Assembly: GCA_949710005.1 (NCBI GenBank)
Contig: OX453276.1
Location: 26,710,846-26,774,845, forward strand
Reading direction: 5' to 3'
Length of the DNA stretch: 64,000 nt
DNA from: Ricordea florida
Taxonomy: Eukaryota; Cnidaria; Anthozoa; Corallimorpharia; Ricordeidae
Shown: positions 21,423-32,260 of the stretch, piece after piece
How positions within the stretch are numbered: position 1 is the first letter of the stretch
Layout of the letters: each line of letters begins with the position of its first letter
The notes under the pieces: generated by a model
What the model saw: the letters and a program-made list of their open reading frames with translations, nothing else
Databases searched by the model: none
What the model was told of the DNA's origin: nothing
Made by a program: the position numbers and the translations under genes

Positions 21423-22104
21423 ATGGAAGTCAAAGGTAAAAACCCATTTTGAAATGGCTATGGAACTTGTCTGTCCCAATGAAACCTTGTAATTACTTAA
21501 TACATATATGTAGCAAAGAAATATAGCCAAGATAAATACTACTCAGAAGTCAGTTATAACAACTGCTTTATTTACAAATAGTTGCACTGATCACTGATGA
21601 TACTGTAGAACCAATCAAATATTGTTTGGTATCTTTTCTGTTGAAAATGCTGAACATAACTGCTACATCAAACAAATCTACAATATTTTTTCTCTGTTGC
21701 AATGATCTCAGATCACATAATTATAAATAATTGCTATCATAACTACAACCTCTGTATTGGGAATTTCTTTAAAATGGAAGGCAATCGTTTCACTACGAAA
21801 AATACCTACTTGCATTCTTATTGCAGTATTAATACTACATGACTGTCACCTTTCATTTCTTTGCGGGTGGTTTCTGTTTGTATAGTTTGTCTTCTGATTC
21901 TGTCTGTCCTGTATGGCTAAAACGAGTCTTTGTTTCTATCGATAACAAATTCAACTTCCAATCTGAATTGATTGTATTCCTGGTCCTTTTCCTTGCTGAT
22001 TCCTTAGCCTTTTTTGAGCGAGCAGTTGTTGTCTTTGCTGCGATGTCTCTTGTTGTCGTACCTGCCGTCGTTTCTCAATCTCTGCTTTGAGTCAGCCTGC
22101 ACTG

Positions 22105-23202
22105 CTCCCTGCACTGCATGAGTTTACTGACTTTATAAATTCTCTATATCCTACCATTCAATTTGAATTAGTTTTTTCTGAAAGCAAGCTTCACGTGCTA
22201 GATTTAACTCTACATCTCATCGGGGGTTTCATTCAGACAGACGTTTATTCAAAGCCAACTGATAGCCACTTGTATCTTCCACCATCAAGTGCTCACCCCA
22301 AACACGTTTTCAAGGCTATCCCTTATGGCGTAGCAACTAGGTTACAGAGAAACTGCTCTGAACAAGTATTTCTTGCCGAGAGAACAACTGAATACAAGGG
22401 TTATCTAGTCAATCAGGGTTATCCCACAAAACTAGTGGAAGATCAATTTTCTAAAGCCTTAACTACATCTAGAACTGACTTACTTAGAACTCGTGCCAAA
22501 GCTAAGAAGAAATTGTTTCCATTTGTAACAACATTTAATCCAAATTTACCTGATGTTGGTCGCATCATCAGAAAACACTTAGGTATTTTGGAATCCAACC
22601 CCAAATTAAAAGAATTTTTCCCGCCAAATTCCATCATAGCCTCTTTTCGAAGATCTAAAAACCTTAAGGAATTGTTAGCGCCATCTCGTTATGGCTCTAA
22701 CATTGAAGTTGAAGAGGCTATTGAGGTTAGGGGTTGCTTCAAATGCAAAAGAACAAGATGTGATCTCTGTTGCAATTACTTTGTCGAATCAAATTCTTTC
22801 CAAAGTTTTCAAACAGGCAAGAGCTATAAGATACGATCGAAACTTTCTTGTGATTCAAAAAATGTCATTTATTTGGCTTCGTGTAAGAAATGTAACTTAC
22901 AATACATTGGTTCTACAACAACAGATTTTAGAGTTAGATTTCGCAACCACAAGTCTGCCATGCTGACCAAGAAAAAGACTTGTGAGGTAGCGGTTCATTT
23001 CAACAGAACACCGCACGACTTAAACGATTTTTCTTTCCAGTGTATTGATCAAGTGCAGATAAATGCTAACAATACAAGTAACATCGAAAAGCTTTTAATC
23101 ACTAAAGAAGCATATTGGAGCGCACAGTTGTTCTCTCTGGCACCTTTTGGCTTGAATAAACGTCAGGAATTCCACTCGAAAAAAAGAATAAACTACAACT
23201 AG
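22105..23202 (+). pseudogene. PLE-1 C-terminal fragment (unit 3)
   Basis: Same as the unit 2 fragment: motif E block, cysteine cluster and GIY-YIG domain, without RT motifs A-C. Confidence 0.85.
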
Positions 23203-23981
23203 CGTAAAAATAACTTGCTAATTTGGCGGTTATCGTAGTTCAGGTGTTCAAAGGCCCTGACCTTGGATCTTGTTAGCTTTGTTAGTGCAAGGTTTTCTCA
23301 GGGGCCCCCATCGGGGAATTTATTACATTATTGTTGTTTAAGGGCCCTGTTCAGGGCGCCTGTTGTGCCTTGCCGCGGCATAGCTTCAAGGGCTTTGTTT
23401 GGGGTTTTTATTACAAGTTTTTCCTAGGATGGCCTTTTATGAATACTGTGAATATTTTACATGCGGGTCCCTTCACACTTTTGGCTGACTTGACGAATCA
23501 TGTTATAGTTTTTTAACATTAATCTTTTTGTTTTATATCCGATTATTTATTCATATTTGGTTTGCGTTTCTTGAGTTTTGTATCGCATTGTCATAGTTTC
23601 TCGCTTAGTAATCACCGATTGTTTATCATTGGTTAATTTTTTCATTTTCATGTGTTACCACGCCCTGTTATGTAATCATCTTTGTTATATTATGTCATCT
23701 TTTATACTATAAACCTATTTAAGGACATTGTAATTTCTTATTCACTTGCACTGCAACTGATGAAGGTCATTGACCGAAACGTCTATTCTTATTAAATTTT
23801 TAAACTTTTTTTAGATTTTTTACTGTATATATATATATATTTTTTTTCTCGCTCGAAGTTGTCCGTCCTCGTTTTCCACAATTGCCTACAAATTTCATTA
23901 CTCGAGGTTTGGACTACGAATCCTTTTGGATCCTTCTGGCGTGTGGCATCCCTGTTGGCTCGAAGCATCATAACTTTTTAT

Positions 23982-24023
<42 letters not shown>

Positions 24024-24800
24024 AGGGAGATGTTCGTTTGCACTGCTGGGACAAGGACAAACTGTATGTTTCACTTTTCAAAATGCTCTACTTCGAGTTA
24101 AAAATTAACTGTTATTACCAAGACCACTCTTCCGTTAAAAAATACGTTTCAGAATAATTTATTTAGGGCTGTCATACAAGTAAAACCTTTGCCGTCCCGT
24201 CTGTGCCTTTTCCTTACGAAAAGAAAACAAGGAATGATTTCCGCACAGGTCCCTACTTCATTATGCATGCTGTAGTTGAATTAATGTCTTGGGAAGTGCG
24301 CGTGCAAACATTTCTTGTTTTCTGAGAACGAAACCGTACGGCTACAGCATGCATAATGAAGTAGGGACCTGTGTGGAAATCATTCCGAAAACAATTCCGG
24401 AAATTTTAAATCGGCGCCATTTGGACGCTAGTTCTGTGGAAATGTTAGGGCTCCCATTCCCTCGCGCGCGGAAGTGCACACGCTTGCCTCGTCACTTCGC
24501 CGCTGTCATCTCAGATCGGTACTTCAGTGTAAACGAGTAAGAATAGTTTTTTTAACTTCGCCTATCCAACGGTAAATTACGGTTACATGTAAGATAACAG
24601 AATTTCTGGAATACTTGATTATAAAAGACCAACCAGGGTAGCAAAAGATCTGATGAAACTGAAAGCAATAAACTAAAACCCGTAAACAACCACGTGTACG
24701 TGTATAGATGATATGTCGTAATAACACATCAAAAATTGTGACAGTTTTCCTTGATCGATAACTAATGTGGATTACAAAATGAAAACTATGAAACACTTAC

Positions 24801-25004
24801 ACGGCATTGCGGGGAAACGGCAATCGTTCTCTTTCTTTTCCTGCCAGTGGTTCTTGTCGGCGTCCAGGTACTGTTGCTCTCGAATTTTGCCGACAGTTCT
24901 TCCAGTACACGTTTCTGTTCGATGTCCCGCGCTTCTATTGCCTCTCGCAAGCGTGTATTTTCGTCTATAACTCTTTGAAGAAGAACAACATAATGGTCTT
25001 CCAT
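24801..25004 (-). CDS. Coiled-coil first-exon copy (unit 3)
   Basis: Copy of 15773-15976 with intact ATG and donor; downstream exons are absent from this unit. Confidence 0.4.
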
Positions 25005-25298
25005 ATTTCAAAGCCATGATCAAGCGAAATCTGCTGCGCCAACTTCACAGCTCCCAAGTTTATAGCTAGAAATGACACACGAAAGGACGCGATGACATGA
25101 AATAAACAACACCGACAAAGCTTTACCGACAGAGAGAGCCGCAACATTCCCGTCAATAAAGTCGCATTTTCCTATTGGCTTATTTTTGCATGAAAGAAAC
25201 AAGACTGGCTCATGATACTGGGACCCAGTATCTTTCCCGGCCGATTACTCCGGCCGATAGTAAGTCTGACTATTTTTAAACAGAAACTAAGGAGCATA

Positions 25299-25669
25299 AT
25301 GCATCGCTTGCGAGAACAAAGTAGACTCTTGTACGGGCATTGCAACGAATATCTGTCTAGGACCGCATTCTGAAACATCGTCAGCTTTATTATGATGTAC
25401 ACAATGAATGCTGGACGAGAAAAGACGACGCTGAAGAATTCAAACAGGAAATGGAGACAGCATTGCGTAGAGCTAGCCCTGCCGGTTTTACCGTCGAAAA
25501 CACACATCTATTCTCTTCTGATTCTTCTGGCGAGGACGATCTTGAAAGCGCTGTAGCTTATGATGGATATTTTTCAGAATGCAAATTGTTGCAAACTTTT
25601 AACTCTCAAAATAGTTTTAGACTGTTTTGGGGATGTATTACTCATTGTGCACTTACAATAATATGCTAA
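25299..25669 (+). pseudogene. Copy of the acidic coding remnant (unit 3)
   Basis: Repeat of 16271-16641 with the same frame change. Confidence 0.35.
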
Positions 25670-25767
25670 AATTCCTGCATCAATTTCTAATTTATGCTTG
25701 ATTTGGGCTGAAGAAACAACCTTAAGTACCCGGCCATGCGTTAATAACCTTAAAGTTGACTAAGAAA

Positions 25768-25936
25768 CTATACACAAGGTTTACTCTAGGTTTACACTGG
25801 CTTTACGCCACTTTCGCGTAAAGCTATCTTTACATACCCTTACGTAGCACGTAAAGTTGACGTAAAGCTTGTAACGTAACTTTACGCAGATTTACGTAAC
25901 CTTTAAGTCTCCGTAAATCTGGATTTTCATGCTGTG
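25768..25936. repeat. CACTA-like right end with subterminal array (unit 3)
   Basis: Copy of 16740-16908. As the right-most copy it may be the original partner of the left end at 6061, but sequence alone does not decide which of the three is. Confidence 0.75.
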
Positions 25937-26607
25937 ATGGAAGTCAAAGGTAAAAACCCATTTTGAAATGGCTATGGAACTTGTCTGTCCCAATGAAACC
26001 TTGTAATTACTTAATACATATATGTAGCAAAGAAATATAGCCAAGATAAATACTACTCAGAAGTCAGTTATAACAACTGCTTTATTTACAAATAGTTGCA
26101 CTGATCACTGATGATACTGTAGAACCAATCAAATATTGTTTGGTATCTTTTCTGTTGAAAATGCTGAACATAACTGCTACATCAAACAAATCTACAATAT
26201 TTTTTCTCTGTTGCAATGATCTCAGATCACATAATTATAAATAATTGCTATCATAACTACAACCTCTGTATTGGGAATTTCTTTAAAATGGAAGGCAATC
26301 GTTTCACTACGAAAAATACCTACTTGCATTCTTATTGCAGTATTAATACTACATGACTGTCACCTTTCATTTCTTTGCGGGTGGTTTCTGTTTGTATAGT
26401 TTGTCTTCTGATTCTGTCTGTCCTGTATGGCTAAAACGAGTCTTTGTTTCTATCGATAACAAATTCAACTTCCAATCTGAATTGATTGTATTCCTGGTCC
26501 TTTTCCTTGCTGATTCCTTAGCCTTTTTTGAGCGAGCAGTTGTTGTCTTTGCTGCGATGTCTCTTGTTGTCGTACCTGCCGTCGTTTCTCAATCTCTGCT
26601 TTGAGTC

Positions 26608-26854
26608 ACCGCTTCACGTGTGCTGATTTTTGCGGCATTCAAACTTACTCGACGACGATCTCTCGCCGCTCTTTCTTCTATATCTCGAAGATCTTCTTGC
26701 TGTGATGTACTTCCAGGATTAGTCAAATCGGTTTCAACAAAATTCACATTATTTTCAAAACATCATTCACGGAATTCGTTATGGCGGAGATTCACATGAA
26801 GTAATGTTGCCAGGTAACCTGGCCTGCTAACGGACACCTTTAAAATATAGATAT

Positions 26855-26885
<31 letters not shown>

Positions 26886-26996
26886 TAAAAACTCTCGGCT
26901 CGATTTACTCCGGCTTGCGAGCCACGTGGTCTGACCGAAAGCGACACGATTAGTAACCTCGCTACGCTCGGCCTTCGGCCTCGCTTCGCGAGGAAA
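26608..26996 (-). mobile_element. Helentron-like repeat copy B, 5' part
   Basis: In minus sense: 5' end TCCTCGCGAAGCGAGG, GTCAGACCACGTGGCTCGC, TA run (about 26848-26886), AAAGGTGTCCGTTAGCAGGC, then the coding-remnant start. It aligns with copies C-E and completes copy B, which began at 5013. Confidence 0.65.
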
Positions 26997-27004
26997 CTAA
27001 GAAC

Positions 27005-27284
27005 TTTTAGGAAATTTAAAGTTACCCATGACTACGAAAATTACCTCACAAATGTGAGAAACATCAATCATAGAGTAGCAATCACAAAGCTACGATTAAG
27101 CAACAACAAACTAGCAATTGAAACACTTACTGGCCGATACGTTAAACCCTATCAACCACCAGACCAAAGAATCTGTCCATTATGTAAAACTGGGTTAGAA
27201 GACAAGGAGCATTTTTTGATGAATTGTATAGCCTATAGGAATCCTAGGAGAGAGCTGTTCAATACGCTAAAGAAAGGAAACTAA
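27005..27284 (+). pseudogene. LINE (non-LTR retrotransposon) C-terminal fragment
   Basis: The plus frame reads RKFKVTHDYENYLTNVRNIN, then HRVAITKLRLSNNKLAIETL, then the cysteine motif CPLCKTGLEDKEHFLMNC. A Leu/Arg-rich stretch followed by CPLC...H...C is typical of the region after the reverse transcriptase in invertebrate LINEs. No RT is present; it is truncated on the left by the repeat border and soon ends in a stop. Confidence 0.55.
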
Positions 27285-27424
27285 TCTTATTATTGTCTCT
27301 TTGACTCCAAGCTCTGCCTTTGCAACGTTGATAAGTATGAAGCAAGGAGAGAAAACGCAAAAAATTGTGACTAAGTAAGTATATGATTCCTTCCGCGAAA
27401 GAGATAGACGCGTTAGATATAATT

Positions 27425-27577
27425 AGCAATTAATGAATGAGGCTGAGTAGGATATGAAGAATTAAGCGGATCGAGGAAGGTGTTATCCACCGAGGCCGTA
27501 GGCCGAGGTGGATTACACCCTTCCGAGATCCGCTTAATTCTTAATATCCTACGAAAGCCGAATTCATTAATTGCTTT
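27425..27577. mobile_element. Foldback (palindromic) element
   Basis: The left half (TGAATGAGG, AGAATTAAGCGGATC, AAGGTGTTATCCACC) is mirrored by the right half (GGTGGATTACACCCTT, GATCCGCTTAATTCT, GAATTCATTAATTGC) around CGAGGCCGTAGGCCGAG. About 150 bp, no coding capacity. It would form a long hairpin. Confidence 0.65.
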
Positions 27578-27604
27578 ATTATTTATCAAAATATTTTCAA
27601 ACAC

Positions 27605-28100
27605 TTAAAGGAGAAAATGAGCTTCATTTTCACAAATTTCACACCCACCAGCAATATAACAAAACACCAAAATAACACAAGCTCGTCCCCAGGTCTTCTC
27701 GGTTTACGGTGCATTAACCTGCGAAAACGCTGCATTTTTGACGTCATTTCATCGTTAAAGTGAAAATTCTTCCAAATTTGGTCATCAGTAACTGGTTATG
27801 GTGAATTAAACCTGTGCTTTTAGCCAATCAGAATCGGGGAAATATTTTGAATGAATAATAATCTTGTTTAATAGCTGTATAAATTTGACAAATGTACACC
27901 TCTGTAATTATTGCACGAAAATCTTTGTTATCTTTCTAAACACATGTGTCTGTAGGCGCCCTGTTGGTAATAAAGCACTTACTTTACCCTATCCTATCCC
28001 ATATATTAAGTGGAGGGAATTAGGGGAGACTCGCATGACCCCAAGTTAATTGTGAAGCTGATTCCAATTGTCTACATTCGTATTAAACTAAGAGACTGCG
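27605..28100. other. Unannotated AT-rich spacer
   Basis: No coding region, repeat unit or RNA gene that I can support. Confidence 0.5.
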
Positions 28101-28129
28101 CAGCAATTTTCTCCATATATCATTTAACT

Positions 28130-30025
28130 GAAGAAAATCTTGATGATAAAATAAATTGTTCATTTGTCATACGATGTGGTCACTGGATGTTGATCGCGAC
28201 TTTTCGACTGCTTACTGCTAGTGTTCTTCAGGCGATGGGGTAAACCGATTCCGGCTCACCATTATGTAGCTGCGTGGTCTTCTCTGATTGGTGCATTTTG
28301 ATCCTACTATTGTTCCTGCTTGCTGTGTCTTCCTCAGGGGGCCGCTGGCTTGCCGCGTGTTTGTTGTGTTTCTTGATTGTCGGCATCCACGCTTCTGGAA
28401 TTTCAATTCCGTTATCCCTATTGATGTTATTAGGGTGTAGTCTTGTGTGAATTGCCTCTTTCACCTTCATCGTGTCCCAGTGGTTATCACGATCAATAAA
28501 CTTGACTTCGTTCCAAAGTGGCTTGTGTCCGGTTTCATTGGCGTGTTCTGAAACGTCTGAATTTTGAGTTCGAGTGAGGCTGATGTCTCTGTCGTGCTCT
28601 TTTATTCTTTTTTGCAATAGGTCGTACCGTTTCTCCGATATAGACTTTTCCGCATTCGCATGGTATTTTGTAGACCACGCCGTCTTCCTTGCTGGGGTCA
28701 GCGGGATCTTTTGGTCTGACTAGTCGGGATCGTTTGGTCTGACTAGTTGGGATCTTAGTGTCGTGTCAGACTTGTAGACGGCGCGTATGCCTTGTTGTTG
28801 TAGGCTGCGGCGGAGGGTCTCTGTGACTCCTTTGATGTAGGGCAGCACTGCGGTAGACTTAAAATCTGTCGTGTTTGCTTTTCTCGGCGCTGCGTTTTTG
28901 GTTTTGGTAACTTTCTGCAAGAAAGAACGGGTATAACCGTTAGCGATGAGAACCGTCAATAGAATTTTCTTCTCCTGTGCTGTTCCCGATGGTTTAGTGA
29001 TGATACGTTTGGCCCGGTCGTTTAGGCACTTAACAATACCGCGTTTTACTGATTGTGGATGGTGTGAATCATACGCTAGGTACTGGTCGGTGTGCCTGGG
29101 CTTTCTGTGGACGGTTGTGTGGAGTCTGCCGTCTGGTTCCCTAGTCACTAGTGAAGCCAGCAAAGCGACCTTGCTGCCGTTCTTAGTTCCCATGGTGAAG
29201 CGAATGGATGGGTGCTGTTGGTTGAGGTGATACAGGAAATTGTCCACGTCGTTAAGTTTAATGATGGTGAAGGTGTCATCTACATAGCGTTTCCAGATCC
29301 TTGGTTTTACAGTCGCTGTTGCTATGGCTTGTTTTTCAACACCTCCATGTAAAGGTCAGCAATGACGGTGGAAACAGGACTTCTCATAAATGCACCTTCC
29401 GTTATACTTGAAATACGTGGATCTCAAGACGAAATTCAAGGAGACAAAAGGAGACAAGATTTTTGAAGGGAATCCCGATAAGTCATAAGCAAAGGTGTCA
29501 ATGCAAGACACTATGAGTCTTAGAGGTACATTGGTCTTGTGGATTTTTGGTACCCCATATATCCTAGGTGGTTGTTTCTATTTGGGTTTTATCTTGTTGT
29601 ACTCGCTATCTCATAGGTGTCCACTACGTTTTAGCACAAGTAGCTTCTCTGTGGCTTTCCGACTAAGGCGTTGGATCTTTGTTCAGGGGTTGGTACGGTC
29701 CTATGTTGATCAGTGCTGACACCTTGAAATGGTAAGTATCAGTGTCGAGGACTACGCTCGCACAGCGTTTGTCCGCCGGTATAACCATGATGGAAGTGTC
29801 CTCTTTGAGTCTCTTCAGTGCGTTTCTCATATCCTTCATGATGTTGGGTTTTGGTGATTTAGCCTTCTGAAGTACGCTATTTACGGTTCTCCGTACGGTG
29901 TCGGCTTGTTCAGCGTCGAGTGGTTTGATGTGTCTCTTGATCGTCGGCATCCACAAATTTCAATTCCGTTATCCCTGTCGATGTTATTAGAGTGCAGTCT
30001 TATGTGAATTGCCTCTTTCACCTTC
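28130..30025 (-). pseudogene. Penelope-like element, second family (PLE-2), decayed copy
   Basis: In minus sense: a fragment of an upstream tandem copy's C-terminus (about 29940-30025), the N-terminal RT region (29663-29940, DMRNALKRLKEDTSIMVIPA), motif B remnant (SPVSTVIADLYMEV, about 29345-29395), motif C YVDD (about 29266-29286), the Penelope block TVHRKPRHTDQYLAYDSHHP (about 29090), and a GIY-YIG domain (YKIPCECGKVYIGETVRPIA, about 28615-28675) followed by EHANETGHKPLWNEVKFI. Frames are broken at several points; one is an extra A in the A run near 28610, splitting VRPIAK from RIKEHD. The family is clearly distinct from PLE-1. Not functional. Confidence 0.8.
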
Positions 30026-30850
30026 CTAAACCGTCGGTAACAGCACAGGAGAAGAAACATCTATCGACGGTTCCCATCGCTAACGGTTATCCCCGTTCTT
30101 TCTTGCAGAAAGTTACCAAAAACAAAAACGCTGCGCCGAGAAAAGCAAACACGACAGATTTTAAATCTACCCGCAGTGCTGCCCTACATCAAAGTAGTCA
30201 CAGAGACCCTCCGCCGCAGCCTACAACAACAAGGCATATGCGCCGGCTACAAGTCTGACACGACACTAAGGTCCAGACTAGTCGGACCAAAACATCCCGC
30301 TGACCCCAGCAAGCAAGACGGCTTGGTCTGCAAAATACCATGCGAATGCGGAAGTCTATATCGGAGAAACGGGACGACCTATTGCAAAAAGGAATAAAAG
30401 AACACGACAGAGACATCAGCCTCACTCGAACTCAAAACTCAGACGTTTCAGAACACGCCAATGAAACCGGACACAAGCCACTTTGGAACGAAGTCAAGTT
30501 TATTGAACGTGATAACCACTGGTACACGATGAAGGTGAAAGAGGCAATTCACACAAGACTGCACCCTAATAACTTTAACAGGGATAACGGAATTGAAATT
30601 CCAGAAGCGTGGATGCCCACGATCAAGAAACACAACAACAAACACGCGGCAAGCCAGCGGCCCCCTGAGGAAGACGTAGCAAGCAGGAACAATAGTAGGA
30701 TCGAAATGCACCAATCAGAGCAGACCACGCAGCTACATAATTTTGAGCTGGAATCAGTCGACCCTATCACCTGAAGAACACTAGCAGTAAGCAGTCCAAA
30801 CGTCGCGATCAACATCCAGTGACCACATCGTGTGACAAATGAACAATTTA
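30026..30850 (+). pseudogene. PLE-2 inverted partial copy (C-terminal part)
   Basis: The plus strand repeats the last part of PLE-2 (SFLQKVTKNKNAAPRKANTT, then ECGSLY, RIKEHDRDISLTR, ANETGHKPLWNEVKFIERDN) with its own frameshifts near 30175, 30350 and 30380. It points away from the left copy, a divergent inverted pair as is common for Penelope-like pseudo-LTRs. The tail (about 30770-30850) mirrors 28150-28240. Confidence 0.75.
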
Positions 30851-31342
30851 TATTATATTATTAACAACCCGTTCCTTAACAAAGAAAATCTTGCAAAGCT
30901 AGACCAATCATTATTATATCATTTTACTGCAATTTCTTTCTTTTTTTGTATTGTCTAAAGTACTGGGTTTTACTTTATTGCCAATCAAAGAAAATGTTTG
31001 ACAAACTTAGGGCGGGATTAGGAATCAACACAAACCAAGGAAAAGAGGACGAGCATGTTTAAATAGCAAGCTGCGCCAGAAGCAGTCTGTCTAAACAGTG
31101 CTGTTCACAGGTTCTTTTCCATGACTTTATCAATACGTTTTGACTTCGCATAAAACAACTTTCACTCTTGGTTTTCCACCAGTCCTACAACACTCCTATT
31201 CCAAATTTTGTTTAAGAACATTCACAACATTTTATTACTACTGTGGCCTGTCTAACGAGGCTGATGCCAAACACGGTTTCTTCTGTTATCGCCGTGTCAT
31301 AAAAGAGATCAGAAAATCAACCGCAGAATTCTTAAGGTACTG
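30851..31342. other. Spacer without recognised features
   Basis: AT-rich sequence with no supported gene before the tRNA-like array. Confidence 0.5.
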
Positions 31343-31354
31343 TTGCTCCCAGTT

Positions 31355-31427
31355 GGCTTGATAGCTCAGTTGGAAGAGCACTGCTCCGGTATCGCAGAGG
31401 TCATGGGTTCGAATCCCGTTCAGGCCT
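31355..31427 (+). tRNA. tRNA-like unit 1 (probably tRNA-derived, not a functional tRNA)
   Basis: Acceptor GGCTTGA/TCAGGCC pairs (one G.T), the D-arm has A-box TAGCTCAGTTGG, and the T-arm has B-box GGTTCGAATCC. The anticodon stem has four pairs plus a mismatch; the 7-nt loop would be CCGGTAT, giving GGT at the anticodon position but lacking the invariant T33. Polymerase III promoter elements are good; decoding function is doubtful. Confidence 0.5.
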
Positions 31428-31607
31428 TAGTTTTTTTCAGGCTTTAGTTTCACAGCTGCTTAAGTTGTGGGCATAACTGCGATGATCAGTTAATGTCATT
31501 ACATATTAATCCGCAGTTCAAATATATGGTCTTTCATATATTCGTTGGCATTATTCTTCTTCATCTACGGGTATATTACGAACTCGCAATATGATCAGCT
31601 CCCAGTT

Positions 31608-31680
31608 GGCTTGATAGCTCAGTTGGTAGAGCACTGCTCCGGTATCGCAGAGGTCATAGGTTCGAATCCCGTTCATGCCT
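31608..31680 (+). tRNA. tRNA-like unit 2 (degenerate)
   Basis: Same structure as unit 1. The 3' acceptor strand reads TCATGCC, which breaks pairing, and the T-stem has CATAGG. Confidence 0.4.
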
Positions 31681-31860
31681 GAGGTTTTTTCAGGCTTTAG
31701 TTTCACAGCTGCTTAAGTTGTGGGCATAACTGCGATGATCAGTTAATGTCATTACATATTAATCCGCAGTTCAAATATATGGTCTTTCATATATTCATTT
31801 GCATTATTCTTCTTCATCTGCGGGTATATTACGAACTCGCAATATGATCAGCTCCCAGTT

Positions 31861-31933
31861 GGCTTGATAGCTCAGTTGGTAGAGCACTGCTCCGGTATCT
31901 CAGAGGTCATGGGTTCGAATCCCGTTCAGGCCT
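31861..31933 (+). tRNA. tRNA-like unit 3
   Basis: Acceptor and T-arm intact as in unit 1; the anticodon stem is further weakened (TATCTCAGAGG). Confidence 0.45.
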
Positions 31934-32116
31934 GTGTTTTTTTTTTCAGGATTTAGTTTCACAGCTGCTTAAGTTGTGGGCATAACTGCGATGATCAATT
32001 AATGTCATTACATATTAATCTGCAGTTCAAATATATGGTCTTTCATATATTCATTTGCATTATTCTTCTTCATCTACGGGTATATTACGAACTCACAATA
32101 TGATCAGCTCCCAGTT

Positions 32117-32189
32117 GGCTTGATAGCTCAGTTGGTAGAGCACTGCTCTGGTATCTAAGAAGTCATTGGTTCGAATCCCGTTCAGGCCT
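32117..32189 (+). tRNA. tRNA-like unit 4 (degenerate)
   Basis: Anticodon arm altered (CTGCTCTGGTATCTAAGAAG) and T-stem changed (CATTGG); the A and B boxes remain. Confidence 0.4.
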
Positions 32190-32260
32190 GAGTTTTTTTC
32201 AGGCTTTAGTTTCACAGCTGCTTAAGTTGTGGGCATAACTGCGATGAGCAATTAATGTCA

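Larger units (their letters stand above)
17577..22090 (+). repeat. Tandem 4.51-kb segment, unit 2
   Basis: Near-exact copy of unit 1 preceded by the filler GCCTGCACTG. It shares AGCAAG with unit 3 (17669) and CATGCGTTACC with unit 1 (19136), so it is a mosaic of its neighbours. Confidence 0.95.
22091..26607 (+). repeat. Tandem 4.51-kb segment, unit 3
   Basis: Third copy, starting with the same filler. It differs from units 1 and 2 by CATGTGTTACC at about 23650. At its right edge GAGTCA continues into normal copy-B sequence (CCGCTTCACGTGTGC), giving the original right flank of the amplified region. Confidence 0.95.
31343..32260 (+). repeat. Tandem array of four ~253-bp units with tRNA-like heads
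   Basis: Four head-to-tail units start at about 31355, 31608, 31861 and 32117 (spacing 253, 253, 256). Each has a 73-nt tRNA-like segment followed by a conserved tail (CAGGCTTTAGTTTCACAGCT, GGGCATAACTGCGATGATCA, GGTCTTTCATATATTCATTT). The last unit diverges after about 32260. It looks like a tRNA-derived satellite or tandem SINE. Confidence 0.8.

Noticed and set aside
31343..32260. CRISPR-like array of repeats and spacers
   Set aside because: The repeated units are ~253 bp with tRNA-like heads and near-identical spacers, in eukaryotic DNA; not a CRISPR.
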